From Ectobius pallidus (Eukaryota > Arthropoda > Insecta > Blattodea > Ectobiidae): a stretch of DNA of 64,000 nt. The stretch's first letter is position 1; each line of letters opens with the position of its first letter. The notes under the pieces are model-generated. The model saw nothing but the letters and a program-made list of their open reading frames with translations. It did not search any database and had not been told where the DNA came from. The stretch is from assembly GCA_964059195.1 (NCBI GenBank), contig CAXKWD010000006.1:6192530-6256529 (forward strand), given 5' to 3'. The position numbers were made by a program, and so were the translations under genes. This document shows, piece after piece, positions 54,568-64,000 of this stretch.

Positions 54568-54740
54568 ACATAAGCAACTAAAGAAACAATTTAAAGAATG
54601 ATAACAAATCTGAACAGTTTGCTAGTGGTATTTTACTTACGTATGTAAAGAGACGTTTTGCGTGCCTTGAGTTCTTGTCTTTTTTTATATTTGAAATTAC
54701 AGGGATCCCCAAACAACACTGTCGTGCACCATTTCACTAT
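54568..54740 (-). pseudogene. THAP-like exon, copy 2 (duplicate)
   Basis: Same exon again about 438 bp away: start M-V-H-D-S-V-V-W-G, CNFKYKKRQELKARKTSLY, then CGTAAGTAA. The flanking 3' intronic sequence (CAACATAAGCAACTA...TTGCTAGTGGTATTTTACTTAC) is also duplicated, so the whole exon-intron block was copied. Confidence 0.55.
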
Positions 54741-55119
54741 AAATTCAGGATTATGTAGGAAAACATTTTCCCTAATGAATACGTGGTACTTAAAGTGGAC
54801 ACGTTGGTGATCCGAATATGGTGTCGGCAATGCTTCCCTTGCCCCTCTTCACCCCTGACTCAACTTCAATGCCACCTGTAGTTAAGGATACGACGCTGCC
54901 GTTCTATTCCTCTATATCTGTGATCAAACATATCAAAAAATCAAAGTACAATAATTATTGCATTAAGAAGTTTTTTAGGCTTTAGGCCCTGGTATTGTCA
55001 AGAATATAAAAAAAAAATATTTTACCCAGTTATAAGTATAATTGTCACAGTTGTTGGGTGTATTGTCATGAAGTAATATTCAAAGATTTTATTAAGCCAT
55101 TCAGTATAGGTACAGTAGG

Positions 55120-55340
55120 CCAAGTCAAGCTAACTAAAATTAAGATAATTAAACATATATTGAGACACTGGGGTGATCAGCTTCTACAAACTCAGTGATT
55201 GAGTAAAATGGGTTTTTCAGTAACCAAGTTTTGAGAACATTTGTGAATTTGGTTACTGGTAAGTTACGTACTGATACTGGTAACAAATTAAAAAATCTGA
55301 TGTGAAAGTCACATAACTTCCTCTGCCCAAATAAAAGTTT
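55120..55340 (-). pseudogene. Possible LINE ORF2 C-terminal remnant
   Basis: Minus reading: LFGQRKLCDFHIRFFNLLPVSVRNL..TKFTNVLKTWLLKNPFYSITEF. The NLLP...K-x-F-x-x-x-x-K-x-W-L-L pattern is common at LINE ORF2 ends. Weak evidence. Confidence 0.35.
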
Positions 55341-55399
55341 GCAGCATTTACGCTAATTATGCTATAAATATCTTATAGCCCCTTCTTTGAATGTTGCGA

Positions 55400-56335
55400 C
55401 TAAAAACGCAGGCTATGGGGGGGGGAAAGTGACTGCAATCGTTTATTGAACTTTCCGCTGTTAAGAATAATTTTCAAAATTTATCAAATATTCCCCTCAG
55501 ATATTTCTTTACTGGAAGCAGGGCCAACAGTACATTTTTCTCACTTCATGTGCTTATATAGAATAAAATGCCTTAAATGTCCGCATATTGAGTTGTTCAC
55601 CAGGCAAGTTGGTAGGTTACAACCACCCTTCAGAAAATGTTTTTGAAATGGTATAAGCAATCCATGTACAAAATTTAAAGGAAATTGTTAGAGCCGTTTA
55701 TGAGAAAATAGCAAAAAACAAAATATTCTTCATGTAAAGTCCCCTTAAATATAAGAAAAGGTTGTCGCCAATCTTCACAGCCTCAGAAGGTACCTAACCC
55801 AAATACAAAATTTTGTTTTTGTACGATTTACAAGAAGCCGATTGCAAAAAGCACGTATTCACCGTGGGTTGCTTATAACTACCCTTCAGAGAATTTATTC
55901 AAAAAAAATGTTTCAAATACAAGTTTTAGCTCTTGGTACAAGCAATCCATGCGCAAAATTTAAAGAAAATCGTTAGAGCCGTTTTAGAGAAAATCGCGAA
56001 AAACGAAAATTTCTTCATGTAAAGTACCCTTAAAAATAAGGGAAATTTGTCGCCAATCTTCGAATCACATCTTCAGAAGGTACCTGACCCAAATACGAAA
56101 TTTTGTTTTCATACGATTCTCCGTTTCGGAGCTAGCCTGTTCACAATCTTCCACACAGACAGACACACACACACACACGGACACACAGACATGTTTCCAA
56201 AAAATAGTATTATTGGATTCAGGGGGCCTTCAAACGTGTATATATGCTAAAAACTCAACTTCGAATTTTAGGGTCGAAAACAATACTTCCTCTACCTATA
56301 GTACCTATGGTACGGGCAGAGGAAGTAAAAATACA
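55400..56335 (+). repeat. Hairpin-ended dispersed repeat, long copy
   Basis: Internal near-repeats AAATC(G)TTAGAGCCGTTT...CTTCATGTAAAGTCCCCTTAA occur at about 55680 and 55965. An ACACAGACAGACACACACAC run at about 56152 is followed by AACAATACTTCCTCTACC...GGGCAGAGGAAGTAAAA (56279-56330). Same plan as 7785-8085. Confidence 0.55.
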
Positions 56336-56346
56336 TAAGATTTGAG

Positions 56347-57970
56347 GCTTTCTCGGTGCTGACATCTCTGCGGCCTTCCTCAGGGAAATGAGTGTAGAAA
56401 AAGGGGAAGAGAGAGCTTATATATTATGTTTTTGAGTGAAAATGAAATTCTGTGATTGGAGGAAATGGGTTGGCGTGTACCGGCCAATCAGAATGTAGGA
56501 ATTTTCTTTATTGTAAAAAAACACTGAAGATGCAGTCGGTCCATATCAGGACCAGTGGGAGAAATATAAAGGTTAGTAATATAGGTCAAAGCAGAGTGGT
56601 TTGGGGGATAACCGATGTAAAAATGTAAATAGAAATAATCGGTCCAAGTCAGGGCCAATGCTTAAAAAGAAGACATAGGTGTTTGAAGTGTTGCTACTGT
56701 TGGAGGTGTCATGTATTGATTCTTGATACAACTTCAGGGATGGAGCCAAGGCATTGCTGAGGAAGAGTCCCCCTTCTCTGTTGAAGTTGTTGGGATGTGA
56801 CCTTACTTCAATTTTATTGCTTCTTTTATGACACGGTCCCAATAAGCTGTAGAGCTGTGCATGATTGTGGTTTTGTCGAACAGGATTCTATGGTCATTTT
56901 CTATGGCGTGTTGTGCCACAGCGGATTTTTCTGAATAGAATAACCTCATGTTGTGTTGGTGTTCCTGCAATCTCTCCTGGACCGTCCTTCCAGTTTGTCC
57001 AATGGTGAACGCTGTCACATTCGCAGGGGATCTTGTAAACTCCCGAAGTCCGTAGGCCTCGATGGTCTTTCACAGGCCGTAGAAATTGTAAAATTTTAGT
57101 GGGAGGCATTTGTATAGTCTTTAAGTTTTTCTTTTTTAGGATTCTGCTTATTTTGTTGGACAGGTTGCCGCAGTATGGGATGAATGCTTTTCTTGGGGTG
57201 CTACTGGAGTCAGGTTGGGTGCTGGTTTTCTTGGCAGTGATGTGATGAAGGACCCTGCTGATTTCTTGGCGGCTATAGTTGTTCTGCTGCAGAGTAGTAA
57301 ATAAATGATCAATCTTTCTTTGCAAGTTGTCAGAGTCAGAGATGCTTGTGGCTCGGTGCAGAAGGCTGGACAGGACAGAACGTTTCTGTGAGGGGTGGTG
57401 GTGGCTATTGGCGTTCAGATAAAGGTCAGTGTGCGTAGGTTTTCTATAAACTCCATGTCCCAGAGTGCCATCCTGTTTTCTGTATATAGATATATCCAGG
57501 AATGGAAGGTGGCCTTCCTTCTCCAGCTCCATTTTGAATTGGATATTCTGATGAATGCTGTTGAGATGTTGTAAAAACTCAGTAGGCGTTCTTGTCCATG
57601 TGGCCAGACCACAAAAGTATCATCTACATATCTATAGAAATGTGTGGGTTGTAGAGATGCTGATCCTAGGGCTTTGTGTTCGAAGTCTTTCTATTTACAT
57701 TTTTACATCGGTTATCCCCCCAAACCACTCTGCTTTGACCCATAATATCAACCTTTATTTTTCTCCCAATGGTCCTAATATGGACCGATTGCAATTTCCA
57801 TGTTTTTACAATAAATAAATTCCTGCATTCTGATTGGCCGATACACGACAACCCATTTCCTCCAATCACAGAATTTCATTTTCACTCAAAAACATATATA
57901 AGCTCTCTCTTCCCCTTTTTCTACACTCATTTCCTTGAGGAAGGCCGCAGAGAAGTCAGCGACCGAAAGC
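56347..57970 (-). mobile_element. Penelope-like element with 285-bp inverted ends
   Basis: The left arm 56347-56635 and right arm 57688-57970 are inverted copies over about 285 bp (for example TAACCGATGTAAAAATGTAA at the inner end). Between them, the minus strand holds RT (from YVDD on) and GIY-YIG. The arms carry degenerate hammerhead modules. The 5' part of the ORF is replaced by the inverted arm, as often seen in PLEs. Confidence 0.85.
56803..57690 (-). pseudogene. PLE reverse transcriptase (3' part) plus GIY-YIG endonuclease
   Basis: Minus: RYVDDTFVVWPHG (catalytic YVDD at about 57620), then, after a shift near 57530, MELEKEGHLPFLDISIYRKQ, HGVYRKPTHTDLYLNANSHH, PSQKRSVLSSLLHRA (PLE RT thumb), and SGVYKIPCECDS. 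After a second shift near 57010, FTIGQTGRTVQERLQEHQHN and YWDRVIKEAIKLK complete the GIY-YIG nuclease (GVY...TIG, Arg, then Glu). The order RT thumb then GIY-YIG is unique to PLEs. Two frameshifts and the missing N-terminus make it a pseudogene. Confidence 0.88.
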
Positions 57971-58019
57971 TTGGATGCAATATATCCTTTTACTCGGCTT
58001 ATAGCCCGTGAAACCATCA

Positions 58020-59420
58020 TTAGAAATTTAAAAATTTTACACCCATGACAGGAAAGCATTTTGAAGTTTTTGTCAGTCTGTGCCTATTTACATGGATGTT
58101 CATATTGTTTCTGGTCTCATAGACGTGTATATCATTATTTACGGGGATATTACTTTCCCTTTTCTTAATACACAGAAGGCATTGAAGTACATATACATTG
58201 ACAACTGTCAGAATTTTGTTGGATACAAAGAAGGGTTTACAGTGATCCATATAATGGGCAGTGGACAGGAGGCGCACAGCCTTTTTCTGTAATTGCAAAA
58301 CCATCTGCTGGAGTGGCCTCAGAACCTGGTACCATAGAGTATATGAGATTGAAAAAGCGCAAAGTAGGCAAGCCTTACAAATTCACTTGGCATCTCGGCC
58401 TTCAGTCTTCTGAGCAGGAATAGCACTCTACTCAACTTTGTGCAGAAGGCTGCTAAATGATCACTCCAGCACAGCTCAGAGTCTAAGTTAAAGTCCAACA
58501 GCTTAACACAGTGGGTTGATATAATGTCATTGTGAACTTCATTTCTGTTTAGATTAAATAGAATTTTTTGAATCTTTGCTTCATTCAACTAGCCTATTGC
58601 TAGCAATCCACTCAGATGCTAGATACACAAGATCTTTCACCGAGGCCACTGCCATGATGGGGTCCTTATGACCAGGGCCGTGGACAGAAAGCAAGGGCCC
58701 CAGGGACATATTTTCCCGGGCCCCTGTCAAATTTTTAATTCACTACTCAACTCGCCCTTTACAATGTATGCAACAAAAAGATTATGTAATGATATTACAT
58801 AATTATTAAGTGCCCGAATGGTACCGGTTCTTTATGAGATTGTCTGGTAGACAGGAAAATATCTGTCCTACTGACTGTGTGTCTGTAAGCGCGATAACTT
58901 AAATACGCTTTATCGGATTTTCATAAAAGTTTGTATACCATTTATAACGCCCATGGGACGAAGCCTATAGATTTTGGACCAAATCGGTTAACTGATGTCG
59001 GGTACGAAACAGAAGAAACATTAAAATGTTATAATTAGGAACAATTTTATTTGTATGTGCCAGTTTAACCTTTGAAAATTATGATTTTAAATGTTGAGTC
59101 CAAAAGGATTTCTGCTTCTACTTTCAAAAAACAACCATTTTTATTAAAAAATAATCCGTTTCAGATTAACTGATTAATTCCATGTCACCGTTATACGACA
59201 GGACAATGCAGATCAAATAAACACATAAAACATAACTTAAGCTTTTTATTGACTTAACCAATTTTATTTTATAGTAAATTTAGAAAGTAAAAAATAAAAC
59301 CTGGTCGGCCGGGCTGCCCCTCCCTCTCGTCGGGCCTGCTTATGACTTGTATGCAAAGTGGTGTCATCTGCGTAGAGCAATACACCCTCATTTAGCATAA
59401 AGCATATGTATATTATATCC
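58020..59420 (-). pseudogene. LINE reverse transcriptase, C-terminal part, split by a hAT MITE
   Basis: From the 5' side: GVLLYADDTTLHTSHK (catalytic YADD near 59385), the hAT insertion, then KDPIMAVASVKDLVYLASEW, LLDFNLDSELCWSDHLAAFC, VLFLLRRLKAEMPSEFVRLA, and LQKKAVRLLSTAHYMDHCKP with VYETRNNMNIHVNRHRLTKT. This is the palm-to-end region of a Jockey/CR1-like LINE RT. A gap of sequence near 58310 and small shifts break it. Confidence 0.8.
58673..59338. mobile_element. hAT MITE with perfect 8-bp target duplication
   Basis: CTTATGAC lies at 58665-58672 and 59339-59346. The ends are CAGGGCCGTGGACAG and ...CGTCGGGCCTG. 666 bp; no transposase. Removing it and one target copy restores the LINE frame across TSHK. 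Confidence 0.92.
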
Positions 59421-59748
59421 CTAATTTAAGGGTTAAGATACAGTTCAAATGCTCTCTTCATATATAAAATTAATGCTAATTGTATGGTATCAACTTTTAA
59501 AAGACGAATTAAAATTACAAATCACACACAATTTAAAATTAACTTATCCTTGGCCAATAAGTTGCTTATATGACCTTGTCATATACAAGCAACCACTGTA
59601 TATGCTTTGTTCATGTATATATATATATGTATATATAAATGCTGGATATTAAGAATAAACTTGCAGGCAACTCTTGCAGTTGTATCTTTTCTAATATGTG
59701 AAGTAGTTTGTCCGAGTATCAGTTTGGATTTCTGCAATTGTTGTTATT

Positions 59749-59790
59749 GGAAATGCATTTCGGCATTAACGTTTATGCCATCTTCAGTCC
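59749..59790 (-). ncRNA. Type-I hammerhead ribozyme with CUGAAGA core
   Basis: Minus strand. Stem I is GGA (59790-59788) with UCC (59751-59749). Core CUGAAGA is at 59787-59781 (the fifth core base is free to vary). Stem II is GGCAU (59779-59775) with AUGCC (59766-59762), five Watson-Crick pairs, loop AAACGUUA. GAA is at 59761-59759. Stem III is AU/AU with loop GC. Triplet AUU, with cleavage after 59752. The 42-nt layout equals that at 409-450. No PLE coding sequence is nearby, so it may be a solo terminal repeat. Confidence 0.66.
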
Positions 59791-61185
59791 TTATTAATTC
59801 AGCCTGGTGTACTTGAACATCCAGCACCAGTGAGTACTAGTTTGGAACTCACTAGTTCGAAGTTTCTCTTCGAAAGATAACGAAGAAAACGGCCATTTTA
59901 ATAAATAATCCACAGAATTCATTTTAGAAATATCTTCTGTTGCATTAAATTACAATTCACAGCTACTAAAACACGTGCATTCACTTTAAAGATTACACTT
60001 TGTCAACGCAACAAGTACACACAGGCTTCCAGTTTCAACTCACGGCTCGCTTTGAAGCACGTGGAACATGGTTAGTACGGGAGGTCCAGAGGGAAAGGAC
60101 AGGGGAGAAGCTACCATATCCCCTTCTTGTTCGCAGCAAGGTGACCGATCACCAGAAAATGTCACGCTCTGAGAAGGGAAATGGAGATGGAAGGGGAGAC
60201 TTGCCAGTACCACTTGGATCATCCTCTACTGACCGTGCAAATCAAGTCCCATGAAAAAACTATTTTCTATCGCTTCAAAATCAAGAAATATAAATAAGGT
60301 ATTGAAAATGAATTACAAAATAAGTTTGACGTGCTGCAGCATGGTAGCATGTACTGAGGAACCACCCCTGGGCTAAACGCAGTAATTGTTATTCAATCTT
60401 TTTGTTATTGATACTGCAAGTGTTCCAATACAGAATGACTGCTGACATCAACATCTCTATTGGGCACGGTCTTTTTTATCTGCTGTTTTAGATGTTCCAA
60501 GTCTCCCCTTATGTTGTCCAGGGCTGTGCTGAGTGTCTTGTTGATGGAAGTTAACACCGTAAACTTTGGGGGTCTTGTAGTGTGTTTATCCGCACTTTGC
60601 GGGTTCCTTCGTAATGTTGGTAAGTTTTATTTCCTTTTGTGAGGGCCATACGATCTGATGTGTGCTGGAGAAGCGCCGTCAGCGGGGACAGCTCTGGGGT
60701 TCTTCCCGCCAAGTAAATAAGCATTTTTTTGTGTGCTACCATTACCTCTCTCACAATTTCATCTTGTCCCTTTCTTTTCAGAAATTTCGGTGGTGCTGTT
60801 GGTGTAAAGAAAAGGTGTGGTCGTTGGTGACTTTGTGATTGTTCCACCCCTTGACACGATTTTCTAGGACCGGGAATTTACTGATACCTTCAATGGCCAT
60901 GGCCGTTTGTTTCTGCACCATTAGTGCAACCTGTCTGACTTCATATCGTGAGATCAGAAGCGTGTGTAGTTTGTCTTTGATTTGTTTTTCTAGTTTTAGT
61001 CTTCTTACCTGGAGTTGTATTTGGTATAGACCAGTATTTAATAGTACTTGCTATTTTACTAAGTAGATTTCAGGAACAACTGGAGTTCGCTAGAAAATAC
61101 ACTATGTTTTGTGCTTTGAAATACTAAATGTAAAGTTCTTTATTTTGATCCCAAATGGTTACAAAGTCTTTGGAATAATTGAGCT
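59791..61185. other. Unassigned; one charged open frame
   Basis: A 98-residue minus frame at 60551-60847 (HLFFTPTAPPKFLKRKGQDE...VRINTLQDPQSL) and broken continuation upstream look like decayed coding sequence, but I cannot name the family. Confidence 0.3.
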
Positions 61186-61456
61186 GTACTGGCTCAAAAT
61201 ACTACTGCAGTATACTCTATCTGTCAGTAGGGAAAAGAGAAGCTGCAATTGCTTGCCAAAACTTCTTAACTTTATAAAAGCTGAATTACTTTTGCAAAAA
61301 CCACTAGTTTACTAGACCAGTCTTTGGTCTTTGTGAAATATTATAGTTTATTCAAAACTACTACGGCAGCATATTTGGCTTGCACGTAGAGGAAAAGAGG
61401 AGCTGCAAGGATGCCAAAACTCCTTACAATTATATGAGCAGATTTACTTTATAGTA
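61186..61456. repeat. Diverged tandem duplication, about 160-bp period
   Basis: TCAAAATACTACTGCAG...AAAAGAGAAGCTGCAA...GCCAAAACTTCTTA is repeated as TCAAAACTACTACGGCAG...AAAAGAGGAGCTGCAAGGATGCCAAAACTCCTTA. Confidence 0.65.
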
Positions 61457-62529
61457 ATGTAAAGATGCTAAGCCTTACTTGGCTTTGAGAGTTAATACAT
61501 GGTTTAGCTTGATTTACTTAACTTGTATTGCGAATACATCTGATGAGAATGTGACTGCATTTAGCCGGACTGTAGTTAAGGGGTGTACAGTTATTGAAGC
61601 TGAAGTTCTATGGTGCTGTAGTCCATCCCAAATGGTGGCCAGTAGCGAGTCCTTCCATGGCTACAAGCTACGCTCCACGAAGTTCTAGTGATGTCCTAGA
61701 ATCCACCTCCTGGTAGATTAAGTAGTGGCTGCTAATGCTGGTTCCATGCGTAGTTGTATGTAGAAACTGTACAATAATATATTCAGACTTGTGGTCTGTT
61801 GCTAAATTGGGGCTGTGCCCTTACGAAGCGACGATCGGTGAGAGAGTGATTGAAGTCTAACGGCCAAAATGCGTTCACATAATCATCTTACAAAGAGTCA
61901 GGTTCTAGAATCTTATGGAAGGCTCTTCTTGAAGTTTCCAGTAGCTTCCATCCAGAATAAGAGTACATTTAAAGATAATAACATGCTGTAATTATTCTGT
62001 AACATAAAAAATCTGCGTGTGAACATTTGCATTATAATTGTAATGTATAATTACAGAGAAATTTAATAATTTTAATGTGGTGAATAATCGATCTATTCAT
62101 AAAGCTGTCTCTGCAATCAAGTGCAATAATCGATATGACGCTTCTAAGTGAGCTAATGTATTCTGGCTGTAGTGCCAAGTAAATGCTAATGAGCTGTCAC
62201 TCGACTTATCGATATTAGTTCGATGTCGGCAATGCAGCTTTCTGTTGCTAATTAACATTAATTATTTAATCTAATGATAATAGCTAATAGTAACAGGAAT
62301 AAATATGTAAAACTATTCCTTAGTTTATTACAATACAGATTACAAGGGATATTTTCCTTATCTAAATGTAAATAAATAGATGCAAGCGTGCCAAGAATTC
62401 TGTCTGCTGGTAACTGGCATCAGTGCCATCTAGTGACTTGTATGAATACTTCATTACTAGTATTTGCTATAAAAGTATAATAAATGGGCTCTAAGCTCTA
62501 CGAGCTTACAATAAGCACTGCAAAATATT
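61457..62529. other. Unassigned spacer
   Basis: A TATAAAAGTATAATAAATGG block at about 62469 combines TATA-box- and poly(A)-like signals, as in some LTRs, but no LTR boundaries or partner were found. Confidence 0.3.
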
Positions 62530-63207
62530 AGAATAGCCAGTAAATCGTTTGAAGAAGCGGAGAAATATAAATACCTAGGAGCAATAATTAGGTACAGACA
62601 CAAATAATATTAAGGCAGAAGTTAAGTTTAGACTCAAATCAGGAAATGCTTGCTTTTATGCGGTTCAGAAACTCTTATCTTCTCGTCTTCTGTCCATAAA
62701 TCTAAAAATTAAAATTTATAAGACTATTATCCGGCTGGTTGTATTATATGGTTGTGAGACATGGGCACTTACTCTTTGGGAAGAACATAAAAGTGTTCGA
62801 AAACAGGCAGCTTAGAAAATTATTCAGACCTAAGAGAGATGAAAACTGCATAACGATGAGCTTCATGACCTGTACTCTTCACTGGATATAGTAAGGGTGA
62901 TTAAATCACAGATGATGAAATGGGCTGGACAAGTTGCGTGCATGGGGGAAGAAAGACATATCTAAAAAATGTTGACTGGGAGACCCAAAGGGAAAAGACC
63001 ACTTGGAAGACCTAGACGTAGGTGGGAAGACAATATTAGGATAGATTTAAGGAAAGTAGGATTTGCAAGGGATGATTGGATATAGTTAGCACAGAATAGG
63101 GTTGAATAGCAGGCTCAGGTAAGAGCAGCAGTGAACCTTCGAGTTCCATAAAATAGATAATATTCCTTTAGCTTGCTTAGGAATTGTCTATTGCCATTGA
63201 GTAAGTA
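62530..63207 (+). pseudogene. LINE 3' tail, family 1, copy 3
   Basis: Plus reading: FEEAEKYKYLGAI, KSGNACFYAVQKLLSSRLLS, LKIKIYKTIIRLVVLYGCET, then shifted KLHNDELHDLYSSLDIVRVI, MMKWAGQVACMG, GKRPLGRPRRRWEDNIRIDL, and the shared ending GGAATTGTCTATTGCCATTG. The longest of the three tails, opposite in orientation to the other two, with at least three frameshifts and stops. Confidence 0.8.
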
Positions 63208-63629
63208 TACCACAGGTATACAGATTTTGCTCTACAACATTCTAGTTGTAACTTTTAAGATTTAGTTATATTTTTGTGTTATTTATTTTTGTATCTTGGA
63301 ATAAACTGAACATGAGCATCTTGCTCATTAATTGATGTATCTCAAATTGTGTATCACATTTTGTAAATAAATAAATTTAAAAAATACATGTGTTAACAAA
63401 GGAAACTGATTTGAATTTATTCTTGATTTGATAAAGAGGGTTTAAAAAGAATGCAACAAGGCTCCAGACACACAGACTGATAAGTCAGCTGGCAGTGAGC
63501 GAATGAAGAAATGCCACAAGATGAAATGTTAGATGCATTGGATATCGTCAACACTTTACAGTGATTGCAAGAGGATACCACAGCCCAATATGTCTACCGT
63601 ATTGGTTTCTGCAACCAAACAATTTTGTA

Positions 63630-64000
63630 CAAGGGCTATTTTTTTCAACCTCCAATGGGGCATAAAATGAAACGCACAGTGAAATCAACATTTTTTTTTG
63701 GAACATTTAGGAACACCTTCTAGCTACTTCTCTTCATAGTCACGCTCCGATCGACACATTTGTCGTAGCATGGTATGAACTTCCCAATACCCTCTTCATA
63801 GAAGCTTGCCACCAGCATATTGAGAAGGGAATTCACAGCAAAATTCTTCAGTGGTGTGGAAGACAGATCTTGGGTTTGTTCGGGAAATTTGTGTGCATTC
63901 ATTGTTTGGGTTGTTCTTTTGATTCTGGATTGTCATAACGAATCCATGTTTCATCCCCTGTAACGATGGATTTAAAAAGCTCGTTCCCTCGAGTGACTGA
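63630..64000 (-). mobile_element. mariner element, internally deleted, running off the window
   Basis: The left terminus CAAGGGCTATTTTTTTCAAC follows TA (63628-63629). On the minus strand, entering from the window edge, ELFKSIVTGDETWIRYDNPE (first catalytic Asp) is followed after a deletion by VASFYEEGIGKFIPCYDKCV, the mariner C-terminus. The region with the second and third aspartates is missing. Confidence 0.75.

Larger units (their letters stand above)
52630..54922 (-). mobile_element. P-superfamily DNA transposon with perfect 8-bp target duplication
   Basis: ATCAAACA flanks both ends (52622-52629 and 54923-54930). The terminal repeats read CACATATATAGAGGAATAGA + TCGGCAGCGT at the left and CACAGATATAGAGGAATAGA + ACGGCAGCGT (inverse) at the right: about 30 bp, two differences. 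An 8-bp duplication, 30-bp ends and a THAP-like N-terminal exon fit the P superfamily. The transposase is largely eroded. Confidence 0.82.

Overview
This is AT-rich eukaryotic nuclear DNA from a large, repeat-rich insect genome. A cockroach-like (Blattodea) source is my best guess. The evidence is C2H2 zinc-finger coding sequence behind an intron, canonical splice sites, and a dense mix of insect transposons. The mix includes Pao/BEL, mariner, pogo/Tigger, P, hAT, PIF/Harbinger, piggyBac, Jockey-like LINEs and Penelope-like elements. It also includes three copies of a LINE tail (KRPLGRP...RWEDNI) that I associate with cockroach genomes. There is no bacterial signature, no CRISPR array and no rRNA gene.

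Only one confident host gene is visible: the 3' terminal exon of a 20-finger C2H2 protein (21057-23762, +), with an acceptor site at its start and a poly(A) signal after its stop. Everything else I can identify is mobile DNA or unassigned spacer.

Layout. 0-1 kb: a Penelope-like element (PLE) remnant with a GIY-YIG domain, inverted ends and a hammerhead ribozyme fold. 1.6-8.1 kb: small hAT and TA-target elements and hairpin-ended repeats. 8.7-15.5 kb: a mariner whose transposase is split by a young 5.4-kb BEL retrotransposon that keeps an open reading frame but has lost reverse transcriptase and RNase H in frame. 18.8-20.7 kb: a PLE-like foldback and an old reverse-transcriptase relic. 23.8-25.9 kb: a terminal-inverted-repeat (TIR) element abutting the zinc-finger gene. 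26.5-28.1 kb: a PIF/Harbinger element carrying a MADF exon. 29.4-31.0 kb: a hAT transposase fused to a piggyBac zinc ribbon. 32.2 kb: a hammerhead ribozyme inside an inverted repeat. 35.2-44.1 kb: P-type transposase pieces around a Jockey LINE and a Tigger element that itself carries a MITE. 44.7-50.7 kb: two SGNH-esterase LINE copies with hAT and Tc/mariner insertions. 50.7-54.9 kb: a hAT relic and a P-superfamily element with a perfect 8-bp target duplication. 56.3-58.0 kb: a PLE with about 285-bp inverted ends. 58.0-59.4 kb: a LINE interrupted by a hAT MITE. 59.75 kb: a third well-formed hammerhead. 62.5-64 kb: a LINE tail and a deleted mariner.

The most interesting theme is a scatter of small type-I hammerhead ribozymes (409-450, 32210-32254 and 59749-59790, all minus strand), plus decayed relatives at 18.83 kb and in the 56-58 kb PLE. 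Each of the three has the CUGANGA/GAAA core, a paired stem II, a 2-3 bp stem III and a legal NUH cleavage triplet. The RT-less BEL, nested insertions datable by exact target duplications, and a four-finger internal duplication in the host gene are the next most notable points. All comparisons were made by eye; no alignment or database search was run.
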